Below, piece by piece: positions 25,313 to 32,545 of a stretch of DNA of 64,000 nucleotides (within the stretch, counting starts at the first letter, position 1; each line of letters starts with the position of its first letter). Position numbers and translations under genes: made by a program. Under the pieces are notes generated by a model. That model saw only the letters and a program-made list of their open reading frames with translations. It ran no database searches and was not told the origin of the DNA. The stretch covers positions 186,001 through 250,000 of the forward strand of contig CAVTTP010000005.1 of the NCBI GenBank assembly GCA_963737705.1, given 5' to 3'. This DNA is from PALSA-607 sp963737705 (GTDB lineage: Bacteria > Actinomycetota > Actinomycetes > Acidothermales > Acidothermaceae).

Positions 25313-25938
25313 GGGTGGGCCCGGTACAAGCCACGCTTGGAGATGTACTGAACGATTCCGTCTGGCACGAGGTACCAGATCGGCTGGTTACGCCCCACTC
25401 TTTCGCGACATTCGGTAGAAGAAATTGCGAGCGCCGGAATCTCGAGCAGGCTGACCGCGCCGTCAGGCAGCCCGTGCGGGTCGGCGAGCGGATGGCCAGG
25501 CCGGGTTACCCCGACAAAATGGGCCAAATCAGGCAGCATCTCCGCATTGTGCCAGGAGAGGATCTGAGCCAGCGCGTCGGCACCCGTGATGAAAAAAAGC
25601 GACGGCGCTGCTCCCCGCGAAGCCGTCAGCTCGTCGCGCAGCTGGAGCAGCGTGTCCTTGGTGTACGTCGGGCCCGGTCGGTCGATCTCGATCCGGCTGA
25701 CCGAGAAGCTCGGATTCGACGCGGTCGCGATGACCGTCATGAGGTAGCGGTCTTCTGCCGGCGACACTGCCCGATCGGCCTTCTGCCACGGCGCGCCGGC
25801 AGGCACGAAGATCACTTCGTCGAGTCCGAACTTGCTGGCTACCTCGCTCGCCGCAACCAGGTGGCCGTGGTGGATCGGATCGAACGTGCCGCCCATCACC
25901 CCGACCCGCGGGCCGCTCGCGGGCGTTCCCGCGCTCAC
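25309..25938 (-). CDS. nadD: Nicotinate-nucleotide adenylyltransferase
   Basis: A 209-residue enzyme that adenylates nicotinate mononucleotide in NAD synthesis. The nucleotidyltransferase signature is VGVMGGTFDPIHHGHLVAASEVA; ISSTECRERV is the second (ISSTxIR-type) motif. The start is GTG at 25938. Its stop overlaps the LCP-like start (ATGA), and proA lies 10 bases upstream, so proA-nadD-LCP is probably one transcript. Confidence 0.94.
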   Translation of the reverse strand: MSAGTPASGPRVGVMGGTFDPIHHGHLVAASEVASKFGLDEVIFVPAGAPWQKADRAVSPAEDRYLMTVIATASNPSFSVSRIEIDRPGPTYTKDTLLQLRDELTASRGAAPSLFFITGADALAQILSWHNAEMLPDLAHFVGVTRPGHPLADPHGLPDGAVSLLEIPALAISSTECRERVGRNQPIWYLVPDGIVQYISKRGLYRAHP

Positions 25939-25948
25939 CCTGTCGGGC

Positions 25949-27220
25949 TCAACGGAGGTGCCCGTCGCCTACCACGACGTACTTCGTCGACGTCAGCTCG
26001 GGCAATCCCATCGGACCTCGCGCGTGCAACTTCTGCGTGGAGATGCCGATCTCAGCGCCGAACCCGAACTCGCCGCCGTCGACGAATCGGGTCGATGCGT
26101 TGACGAGCACGGCCGCTGCATCGACTTCCGCGATGAAGGTCCGCGCGGCAGCTTGCGATCGCGTGACGATCGCCTCGCTGTGCGCAGTTCCGTGCTTCCT
26201 GATGTGTGCGATGGCTGCATCAATAGAGGGGACGACGGCTGCTGCAATGTCGAGTGAGAGGTACTCGGTGTCCCAGTCGGCATCGGTCGCAGGCACGACG
26301 TCGGAGCTCATGGACGCGACGGCCTCGTCGCCGTGCACCGTGACACCGGCCGCACTCAATGCAGCGAGTGCAAGCGGCAGAAATGCGTCGGCGGCGTCGG
26401 CGTGCACGAGGAAGGTCTCCGCGGTGTTGCAGGTACTCGGCCGCGAGGTCTTGGCGTTAACCAGAATCGAGATCGCCATGTCGAAATCGGCATCGGCGTC
26501 GACGTACACGTGGCAGTTGCCAACGCCCGTCTCGATCACCGGCACGGTCGACTCCTCGACGACGCTGCGGATGAGGTCGGCTCCCCCGCGCGGAATCAGC
26601 ACATCGACGAGCCCGCGTGCACGCATCAAATGCTTCGCCGCCTCGTGACCTGCACCTGGGACAAGTTGGATCGCATCGGCAGGTAGCTCGACGGACGCGA
26701 CAGCATCGCGAAGGATCGCCACCAGCGCTTGGTTCGACGACAAGGCGGACGACGATCCACGCAACAACACTGCGTTGCCGCTCTTCAAGCACAACGCCGC
26801 TGCATCGACCGTGACGTTTGGCCGACCTTCGTAGATGATGCCGACGACGCCGAGCGGCACCCGAATCTGACGCAGTTCGAGGCCGTTCGCCAGGACGCCG
26901 CCGCGCAGTACCTCTCCGACCGGATCCGGCAGCCCGGCAGTCTTGACGACGTCGGCCGCGATGGCCTCGACCCGCGACGCGTCGAGTCGCAGCCGGTCGA
27001 TGTACGAATCGGTAGCGCCGGACGCAGCCGCAGCCTCGACGTCCACCTTGTTGGCCGCAAGCACCTCATCGACGCGCGCCAGCAATGCGGCGGCTATGGC
27101 AAAGAGTGCCGCGTCTTTCACCGCACGCGATGCGGTGGCGAGCTTGGTCGATGCAACGCGCGCGCGTTGCGCGGTCGCGAGCACGTCGGCAGCAGTGTCA
27201 GGTTCGGTGTTAGTGCCCAC
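25949..27220 (-). CDS. proA: Gamma-glutamyl phosphate reductase
   Basis: A 423-residue enzyme that reduces glutamyl-5-phosphate to the semialdehyde in proline synthesis. It has the expected order: YEGRPNVTVDAAALCLKSGNAVLLRGSS (NADP-binding region), LIPRGGADLI, and the active-site Cys in TSRPSTCNTAETFLVH. The start is GTG. It is separated from proB by a small unknown gene. Confidence 0.95.
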   Translation of the reverse strand: MGTNTEPDTAADVLATAQRARVASTKLATASRAVKDAALFAIAAALLARVDEVLAANKVDVEAAAASGATDSYIDRLRLDASRVEAIAADVVKTAGLPDPVGEVLRGGVLANGLELRQIRVPLGVVGIIYEGRPNVTVDAAALCLKSGNAVLLRGSSSALSSNQALVAILRDAVASVELPADAIQLVPGAGHEAAKHLMRARGLVDVLIPRGGADLIRSVVEESTVPVIETGVGNCHVYVDADADFDMAISILVNAKTSRPSTCNTAETFLVHADAADAFLPLALAALSAAGVTVHGDEAVASMSSDVVPATDADWDTEYLSLDIAAAVVPSIDAAIAHIRKHGTAHSEAIVTRSQAAARTFIAEVDAAAVLVNASTRFVDGGEFGFGAEIGISTQKLHARGPMGLPELTSTKYVVVGDGHLR

Positions 27221-27243
27221 GGCCTCAGGATATGCCGAACCTG

Positions 27244-27600
27244 TTAGAACGGCCGCCAGCCGCCGGCCGGTGCGACGAGCGACACGGCCGCATCGCCGCC
27301 ACGACGCTGAAAGACGTCGCGATCGACGACTTCAATCCCGAGCACGTGCCAGAGCGGCAAGCCGGCCGTCGACCGGTGCTCGCCCCAGAGCCGCAACGCG
27401 AGCGCGGCGGCGTCGGCACACTCGGGCGCCTCCTCCCAGTACCGCACCTCGGCCTTGTCGTTGCTGTACCGGCCGGAGAGTAGGAAGGGCTGCTCGCCTG
27501 AGAGCCGCTCGAGCGCGGCCCTGACGAGTGCGGTCTCCATGGCGTCGCCACCAACCGTGACTGTGACGTGCCACAACTTCGCCTGCAGCGCGCTCATCCC
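27244..27600 (-). CDS. Small conserved-looking protein between proA and proB
   Basis: A 118-residue protein when started at the ATG at 27600 (MSALQAKLWHVTVTVGG); 27657 is an upstream alternative. The sequence is compact alpha-beta: LWHVTVTVGGDAMETALVRAALERLSGEQPFLLSGRYSNDKAEVRYWEEA, then ECADAAALALRLWGEH, then WHVLGIEVVDRDVFQRRGGD. It resembles the unnamed small proteins found near nadD in other actinobacteria. No function is known to me. Confidence 0.65.
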   Translation of the reverse strand, partial: GMSALQAKLWHVTVTVGGDAMETALVRAALERLSGEQPFLLSGRYSNDKAEVRYWEEAPECADAAALALRLWGEHRSTAGLPLWHVLGIEVVDRDVFQRRGGDAAVSLVAPAGGWRPF

Positions 27601-27701
27601 CAGTCGTCGGTCCCACCCATCAGCGACGACACATAGTTGATCAGTACGCGGGGTCACGCGGAGGGGTTTTGGCTGAAGTCGTTACCTTCGGCAGGCGGAG
27701 C

Positions 27702-28856
27702 TCAGCGGCCGGTGAGCAGTACCAAGTCGTCGCGATGGACGACCTCTCGTTCGTACGCGGTGCCGAGTTCGGCGGCAAGGTCACGCGTTGAACGCCCGAG
27801 CAGGCCGGGCAATTCGGTCGCGTCGTAGTTCACGAGGCCACGGGCAACAGCGCGACCATCTTCATCGACAAGGTCGACGGGGTCGCCGGCCGTGAACTCG
27901 CCTTCGACTTTCGTGATGCCCGCGGGCAAGAGCGACAGCCGCCTCTCGACAACGGCTGCGACCGCCCCTGGATCGAGCACCAGCCGGCCACGTGGGGTCG
28001 TCGCATGCGCGAGCCAGAGCAGTCGGCTGGCCACCCGCGCGCCGGTCGGATGAAAGAGGGTGCCGGTGTGCTTGCCGGCGAGGGCGTCGACGACGTTGGC
28101 CGCCGAGGACACGACGACCGGGATCCCCGCTGAGGTCGCGAGCCGGGCAGCGTCGACCTTCGTGATCATGCCGCCGGATCCGATACCGACGCGTCCGACC
28201 CCGCCGAGGTCGACGCCCGCAAGGTCCGCTTCACCATGGACGTCGTCGAGGCGCACGGAGCCGGGCCGCCCAGGCGGCGCGCTGTACAACGCGTCGACGT
28301 CGGAGAGCAGCACGAGCAAATCGGCGCGAATGAGATGAGCGACGAGAGCGGCGAGCCGGTCGTTGTCGCCGTACCGGATCTCGTCGGTGACGACCGTGTC
28401 GTTCTCGTTGACGACGGGGACGACGTGAAGCTCGAGCAGGCGGGTAAGTGTCCGCTCGGCGTTGAGGTAGTGCACCCGGCGAACCATGTCGTCGGAGGTC
28501 AGCAGCACCTGACCCACGCGGACATCGTGCAATCCGAACGCGCGCGCGTATGACTCCACGAGCAGGCCCTGCCCGACGCTAGCCGCCGCCTGCTGGGTCG
28601 CGAGATCGCGCGGCCGCGCCGTGAGTCCGAGCGGGCGCAATCCGGCCGCGATGGCTCCCGACGACACCAGCACACATGACGTCCCCTGGGCAAGACGGCC
28701 GACAAGTGCGGCCGCAAGCGCGTCGATGTTCGTCTGATCGAGACCGCCCTCGGGTCGGGTCAGTGACGACGACCCGATCTTGACGACGATCTTGCGGGCG
28801 GCAGCGACCAGCGGACGGAGAGCGCCGTCCGAATTGCTTGCGGCCACCGACGTCAC
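27702..28856 (-). CDS. proB: Glutamate 5-kinase
   Basis: A 384-residue enzyme that phosphorylates glutamate in the first step of proline synthesis. It has an amino-acid-kinase domain (IVVKIGSSSLT, LVSSGAIAAGL, VVPVVNENDTV, GSGGMITKVDAARLATSAGIPVVVSSA) and a C-terminal PUA domain (RGRLVLDPGAVAAVVERRLSLLPAGITKVEGEF). The start overlaps the obgE stop by 4 bases, so the two are coupled. Confidence 0.95.
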   Translation of the reverse strand: MTSVAASNSDGALRPLVAAARKIVVKIGSSSLTRPEGGLDQTNIDALAAALVGRLAQGTSCVLVSSGAIAAGLRPLGLTARPRDLATQQAAASVGQGLLVESYARAFGLHDVRVGQVLLTSDDMVRRVHYLNAERTLTRLLELHVVPVVNENDTVVTDEIRYGDNDRLAALVAHLIRADLLVLLSDVDALYSAPPGRPGSVRLDDVHGEADLAGVDLGGVGRVGIGSGGMITKVDAARLATSAGIPVVVSSAANVVDALAGKHTGTLFHPTGARVASRLLWLAHATTPRGRLVLDPGAVAAVVERRLSLLPAGITKVEGEFTAGDPVDLVDEDGRAVARGLVNYDATELPGLLGRSTRDLAAELGTAYEREVVHRDDLVLLTGR

Positions 28857-30217
28857 CGACCGTCGAGGCGCGCGTCGGTGCCGCGCGGTCCGATCCGGTG
28901 CTCAGACCCGGACAACATCCCGGGCTCCCAGTCGAACGCGACGTCGCCGATGATGACCTCGGCGCCCTCTTCGGCGCCCGCCTTCGCCAGCTCCGCCTCG
29001 ACGCCGAGCCGATTCAACCGGTCGGCGAGATACCCGACGGCTTCGTCGTTGGTGAAGTCGGTCTGCTTGATCCAGCGCTCGGGCCGATCGCCCTTCACGA
29101 CGAAACTCGTGCCGACTTTGGTCACTGTGAAGCCGCTGTCGTCGACCGCGCGCGGCTTCAGCACGATCCGCGTCGCTTCGTCGCGTGGTCGCGCCGCCCT
29201 GGCGTCTTCGACGAGCTCGGCCATGGCGAACGAAAGCTCGCGAAGACCCTCGCGGGTCGCCGCCGAGACGATGAAGACCTTGACGCCGCGCTCTTCGATC
29301 TCGGCGCGAACCATCTCGGCCAAGTCGCGGGCGTCGGGCACGTCGACCTTGTTCAACACCACCAGGCGCGGCCGCTCATTCAACGGGACGCCGCCAACAT
29401 CGGTCTCGTCGTACGCGGCGAGCTCGGCTTCGATTGCCTCGAGGTCGCTGACCGGATCCCGGTCGGGCTCCATCGTCGCGCAGTCGATCACATGCACCAG
29501 CGCAGTGCAGCGTTCGACGTGCCGCAGGAACTCAAGGCCCAGGCCGCGGCCTTCGCTGGCGCCGCGAACAAGTCCGGGAACGTCGGCCACGGTGAACCGC
29601 GACTCCCCCGCCTGTACGACGCCGAGGTTCGGGACGAGCGTCGTGAACGGGTAGTCGGCGATCTTCGGCCGGGCTGCCGACATCGCCGCGACCAGCGACG
29701 ACTTGCCTGCGTTCGGGTAGCCGACGAGCGCGACGTCGGCGACGGTCTTCAGTTCAAGGACGACGTCCGCGACGGCGCCCGGCTCGCCGAGCAGCGCGAA
29801 GCCCGGGGCCTTGCGACGCGGCGACGCGAGGGCCGCGTTGCCCAGGCCGCCGCGGCCACCCTGCGCCACGATGTAGGTCGAGCCCGCGCCGACCAGGTCG
29901 GCCAGCACGACGCCGTCCTCGGTCTTCACGACCGTGCCGTCGGGGACGGGCAGGATCATGTCCTCGCCGTTGGCCCCATCGCGGTTGCTGCCCTGGCCCG
30001 GCTTGCCGGACGTTGCACGACGGTGCGGGGCGTGATGGAACGCCAGCAACGTGGTCGTGTCGGGATCGACGATCAGAGCGACGTTGCCGCCGCGACCGCC
30101 ATCACCGCCGTCCGGGCCGCCCAAGGGCTTGTACTTCTCCCGGTGGATCGAGGCGCAACCATGGCCGCCGTTGCCGGCGCTGGCGTGCAGGATGACACGG
30201 TCGACGAACGTCGGCAT
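28853..30217 (-). CDS. obgE: Obg family GTPase
   Basis: A 454-residue GTPase needed for late 50S ribosome assembly and growth control. The ATG at 30217 (MPTFVDRVILHASAGNGGHG) begins the glycine-rich Obg fold. The G domain follows with GYPNAGKSSLVAAM (G1), DVPGLV (G3) and NKVDVPDA (G4), then a C-terminal OCT domain of about 80 residues (SGFTVTKVGTSFVVKGDRPERWIKQTDF ... DEAVGYLADRL). It follows rplU-rpmA, the standard order. Confidence 0.95.
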   Translation of the reverse strand: MPTFVDRVILHASAGNGGHGCASIHREKYKPLGGPDGGDGGRGGNVALIVDPDTTTLLAFHHAPHRRATSGKPGQGSNRDGANGEDMILPVPDGTVVKTEDGVVLADLVGAGSTYIVAQGGRGGLGNAALASPRRKAPGFALLGEPGAVADVVLELKTVADVALVGYPNAGKSSLVAAMSAARPKIADYPFTTLVPNLGVVQAGESRFTVADVPGLVRGASEGRGLGLEFLRHVERCTALVHVIDCATMEPDRDPVSDLEAIEAELAAYDETDVGGVPLNERPRLVVLNKVDVPDARDLAEMVRAEIEERGVKVFIVSAATREGLRELSFAMAELVEDARAARPRDEATRIVLKPRAVDDSGFTVTKVGTSFVVKGDRPERWIKQTDFTNDEAVGYLADRLNRLGVEAELAKAGAEEGAEVIIGDVAFDWEPGMLSGSEHRIGPRGTDARLDGR

Positions 30218-30242
30218 CGTGCCTCCTTCTCGAGAAACAAGA

Positions 30243-30272
30243 CGAGGGCGGACCGAAACCGGTTCGCCCTCG
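30243..30272 (-). terminator. Hairpin between rpmA and obgE
   Basis: CGAGGGCG (30243-30250) pairs with CGCCCTCG (30265-30272), with a further inner pairing ACCG/CGGT. On the minus strand it is followed by TCTTGTTTC, so it may partly end the rplU-rpmA transcript before obgE. Confidence 0.5.
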
Positions 30273-30299
30273 TGTACTGCTGCGGTGCAATAACCGGGC

Positions 30300-30554
30300 T
30301 TAGGTCCCCGGGACGATGTTGACCACACGCCGGCCGCGCGCGGTACCGAACTCGACTCGACCCGCCGACAGGGCAAACAGCGTGTCGTCCTTGCCGCGTC
30401 CGACGTTGAGGCCGGGGTGGTGGTGGGTGCCGCGCTGGCGGATGAGGATCTCGCCGGCGTTGACCAGCTGGCCGCCGTAGCGCTTCACGCCGAGGAACTG
30501 GGCATTGGAGTCGCGGCCGTTACGGCTGGACGATGCGCCCTTCTTGTGAGCCAT
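30300..30554 (-). CDS. rpmA: Ribosomal protein L27
   Basis: An 84-residue protein starting MAHKKGASSSRNGRDSN, the conserved L27 N-terminus that reaches the peptidyl-transferase centre. It continues with LGVKRYGGQLVNAGEILIRQRGTHHHPG. There is no N-terminal extension needing cleavage. It lies 9 bases after rplU. Confidence 0.97.
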   Translation of the reverse strand: MAHKKGASSSRNGRDSNAQFLGVKRYGGQLVNAGEILIRQRGTHHHPGLNVGRGKDDTLFALSAGRVEFGTARGRRVVNIVPGT

Positions 30555-30563
30555 GTCAGCAGC

Positions 30564-30878
30564 CTACTTTCCGGTCTCGATGCCGGTGACCTTCAGCTGG
30601 CTGTGGCGCTGACGGTGGCCCTGCCGCTTGCGGTACCCGGTCTTGTTCTTGTACTTGAGGATGTGGATCTTGGGGCCCTTGGTGTGGTCGACGACCTCGG
30701 CGGTGACGGTCACGTTGCCCAGGGCCTTGGCGTCACTGGTCACCGCGTCACCATCGACGAGGAGAAGTGCGGCCAGGGTGACCGAGGTGCCCGGCTCGCC
30801 AACAACCCGGTCGACCTCGACGACGTCGCCGACGGACACCTTGTGCTGCCTGCCGCCGCTGCGAACGATCGCGTACAC
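30564..30878 (-). CDS. rplU: Ribosomal protein L21
   Basis: A 104-residue protein starting MYAIVRSGGRQHKVSVGDVVEVDRV and ending HIFHKYKNKTGYRKRQGHRQ-like (as read: ILKYKNKTGYRKRQGHRQRH), the conserved L21 C-terminus that contacts 23S rRNA. It is the first gene of the rplU-rpmA-obgE run. The 186-bp gap upstream (30879-31064) contains the divergent promoters for this gene and the lipoprotein; I see no distinct riboswitch. Confidence 0.97.
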   Translation of the reverse strand: MYAIVRSGGRQHKVSVGDVVEVDRVVGEPGTSVTLAALLLVDGDAVTSDAKALGNVTVTAEVVDHTKGPKIHILKYKNKTGYRKRQGHRQRHSQLKVTGIETGK

Positions 30879-31064
30879 CGCGGAACTCCTGCCTGCTCGA
30901 ACTTACGACTCGGACTCACCGCGGACACGCGACACCGACAACGGACACGCAGCGATGGGCGCATGAGAAGCGCGCCGACCTCTAAGAGTACGGACCACCG
31001 CGCCGGGGGGTCAAACCGGGCCCCATTGGCGGGGATTTGGCACGGAGTCGGCGAAGATGGCGGG

Positions 31065-32483
31065 ATGCGACGGATAGCGGCTGCGCTGGTGCTCGTGCCT
31101 GTCCTGGTGACGGCCGGGTGCACGGCGTCGAAGAAGGCGGCCGCGCCCTCGGCGTCGGGTCCTTCGGTCTTGGGTTCGGCGATCGCTAGTGCATCGGCCC
31201 CCGTCCCGGGAGGGCCTAGTGGCGCGCCCGCCGCAGTCGGACCAGCCCCAACATCTGCGTCGGTCACGCCCGGCCCGACGCCGGCGGCTAGGTCCGCCTC
31301 GACGCCGGCCAAACCGACCCCGAGCTCTAAGCCGGCAGCCCGGTCGAAGGGGGCGAGCCCCTCGCCGTCCGCCTCGCCGTCCGCCTCGCCGTCGACCTCG
31401 CCGTCGACCTCGCCGTCGAAGAACTCGACGCCCAGCCCCTCGCCGTCCGCCTCATCTGCCGGGCCTGAACCCACGGGCAACATGACCTTGATCAAGACCA
31501 TTACCGGTCACCTCGACGAGAAGTCGGTGGTGTCGTCGCAGACCGGGCTCTTCTTCGCGCAGAACATGATGTATCTGCACACGATGAACGTGTACGACCG
31601 CAACTTCCACCTGGTGAAGATCATCCCCGATGCGGTGAACCTGGCGAGCCTCGGCTATCCGCAATATCCGGGCACCTACAAGGGCGCGCCCGTCGAGGCT
31701 GCGTTCACGCCGGACCACAAGTACGTCTACGTCTCGAACTACTCGATGTACGGCGCGGCACCGTTCACCCGCGAGGGCTCCGACGAGTGCACGTTGGGCG
31801 ACCACTACCCCGACAGCTTCGTCTATCGCGTGAGCCTCGCGACGTTGACGATCGACCAGGCAATCGAGGTCGGCGCGGTACCGAAGTTCGTCGCGGTCAC
31901 GCCGAACGGCAAGTACCTGCTGGTGTCGAATTGGTGCTCGTACAGCGAAAGCATCATCGACATCGCCAGCGGCAAGGTCGTCACGACAATCTCGCTCGGC
32001 CCATATCCGCGCGGTATCGCGATCGACCCGGTGAGCGGCACCGCATACGTCGCCGTCATGGGGTCCACGCGGATTGCCGCGATCAACCTCTCGACGTTCG
32101 CAGTCAGCTGGATCTCCAACGTCGGCTCAGCACCGCGGCATCTGGTGATGAGTGCCGACGGTCACTGGCTCTACGCGACGATCAACGGCTCCGGGTTGGT
32201 CGACAAGATCTCGCTGATCACTCGCACCGTGGTCGCGAAAATTGCGACCGGTCGAGCGCCGCGGAGCATGACGATCTCCCCCGATGGCGCCTACATCTAC
32301 GTCGTGAACTACATGTCGAACACGATGAGCAAGGTGCGCACGAGCGACATGCACATCGTGCAGACCGTGCCGACGAATCCCGACCCGATCGGCATCACCT
32401 ACGACGACGCGACGCACGAGGTGTGGGTCGCCTGCTACAGCGGCTCGATCATGGTCTTCCAAGACGCAACGCCGACCGCGTAG
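31065..32483 (+). CDS. Beta-propeller lipoprotein (YVTN-type repeats)
   Basis: A 472-residue protein. The ATG at 31065 gives a lipoprotein signal with lipobox LVTAGC. A Ser/Pro/Ala/Lys linker of about 120 residues, including 12-bp tandem repeats, leads to a C-terminal propeller of about 330 residues with YVTN-like blades: DHKYVYVSNYSM, NGKYLLVSNWCSYSESIIDIASGKVVTTISLG, SGTAYVAVMGSTRIAAINL, DGHWLYATINGSG, DGAYIYVVNYMSNTMSKVRTSDMHIVQTV. It is probably a surface-exposed binding protein. It is transcribed against the surrounding housekeeping genes, which suggests a later insertion. Confidence 0.85.
   Translation: MRRIAAALVLVPVLVTAGCTASKKAAAPSASGPSVLGSAIASASAPVPGGPSGAPAAVGPAPTSASVTPGPTPAARSASTPAKPTPSSKPAARSKGASPSPSASPSASPSTSPSTSPSKNSTPSPSPSASSAGPEPTGNMTLIKTITGHLDEKSVVSSQTGLFFAQNMMYLHTMNVYDRNFHLVKIIPDAVNLASLGYPQYPGTYKGAPVEAAFTPDHKYVYVSNYSMYGAAPFTREGSDECTLGDHYPDSFVYRVSLATLTIDQAIEVGAVPKFVAVTPNGKYLLVSNWCSYSESIIDIASGKVVTTISLGPYPRGIAIDPVSGTAYVAVMGSTRIAAINLSTFAVSWISNVGSAPRHLVMSADGHWLYATINGSGLVDKISLITRTVVAKIATGRAPRSMTISPDGAYIYVVNYMSNTMSKVRTSDMHIVQTVPTNPDPIGITYDDATHEVWVACYSGSIMVFQDATPTA
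31360..31419 (+). repeat. 5 x 12-bp tandem repeat in the lipoprotein linker
   Basis: Five consecutive copies of CCTCGCCGTCSR (two ending CCG, three ending CGA) encode Ser-Pro-Ser-Ala and Ser-Pro-Ser-Thr units. The unit is a multiple of three, so copy-number change would alter linker length without a frameshift. Confidence 0.85.
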
Positions 32484-32545
32484 GGGTTTCAGGGCCTTCG
32501 GACGGCGGGAGGTTGCAGTCAGGCCTTGGGCGGCGGGTGGTGCGG

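Noticed and set aside
30879..31064. A ribosomal-protein leader or riboswitch before rplU
   Set aside because: The 186-bp gap has some GC-rich stems, but none could be matched to a known L21 leader with confidence.
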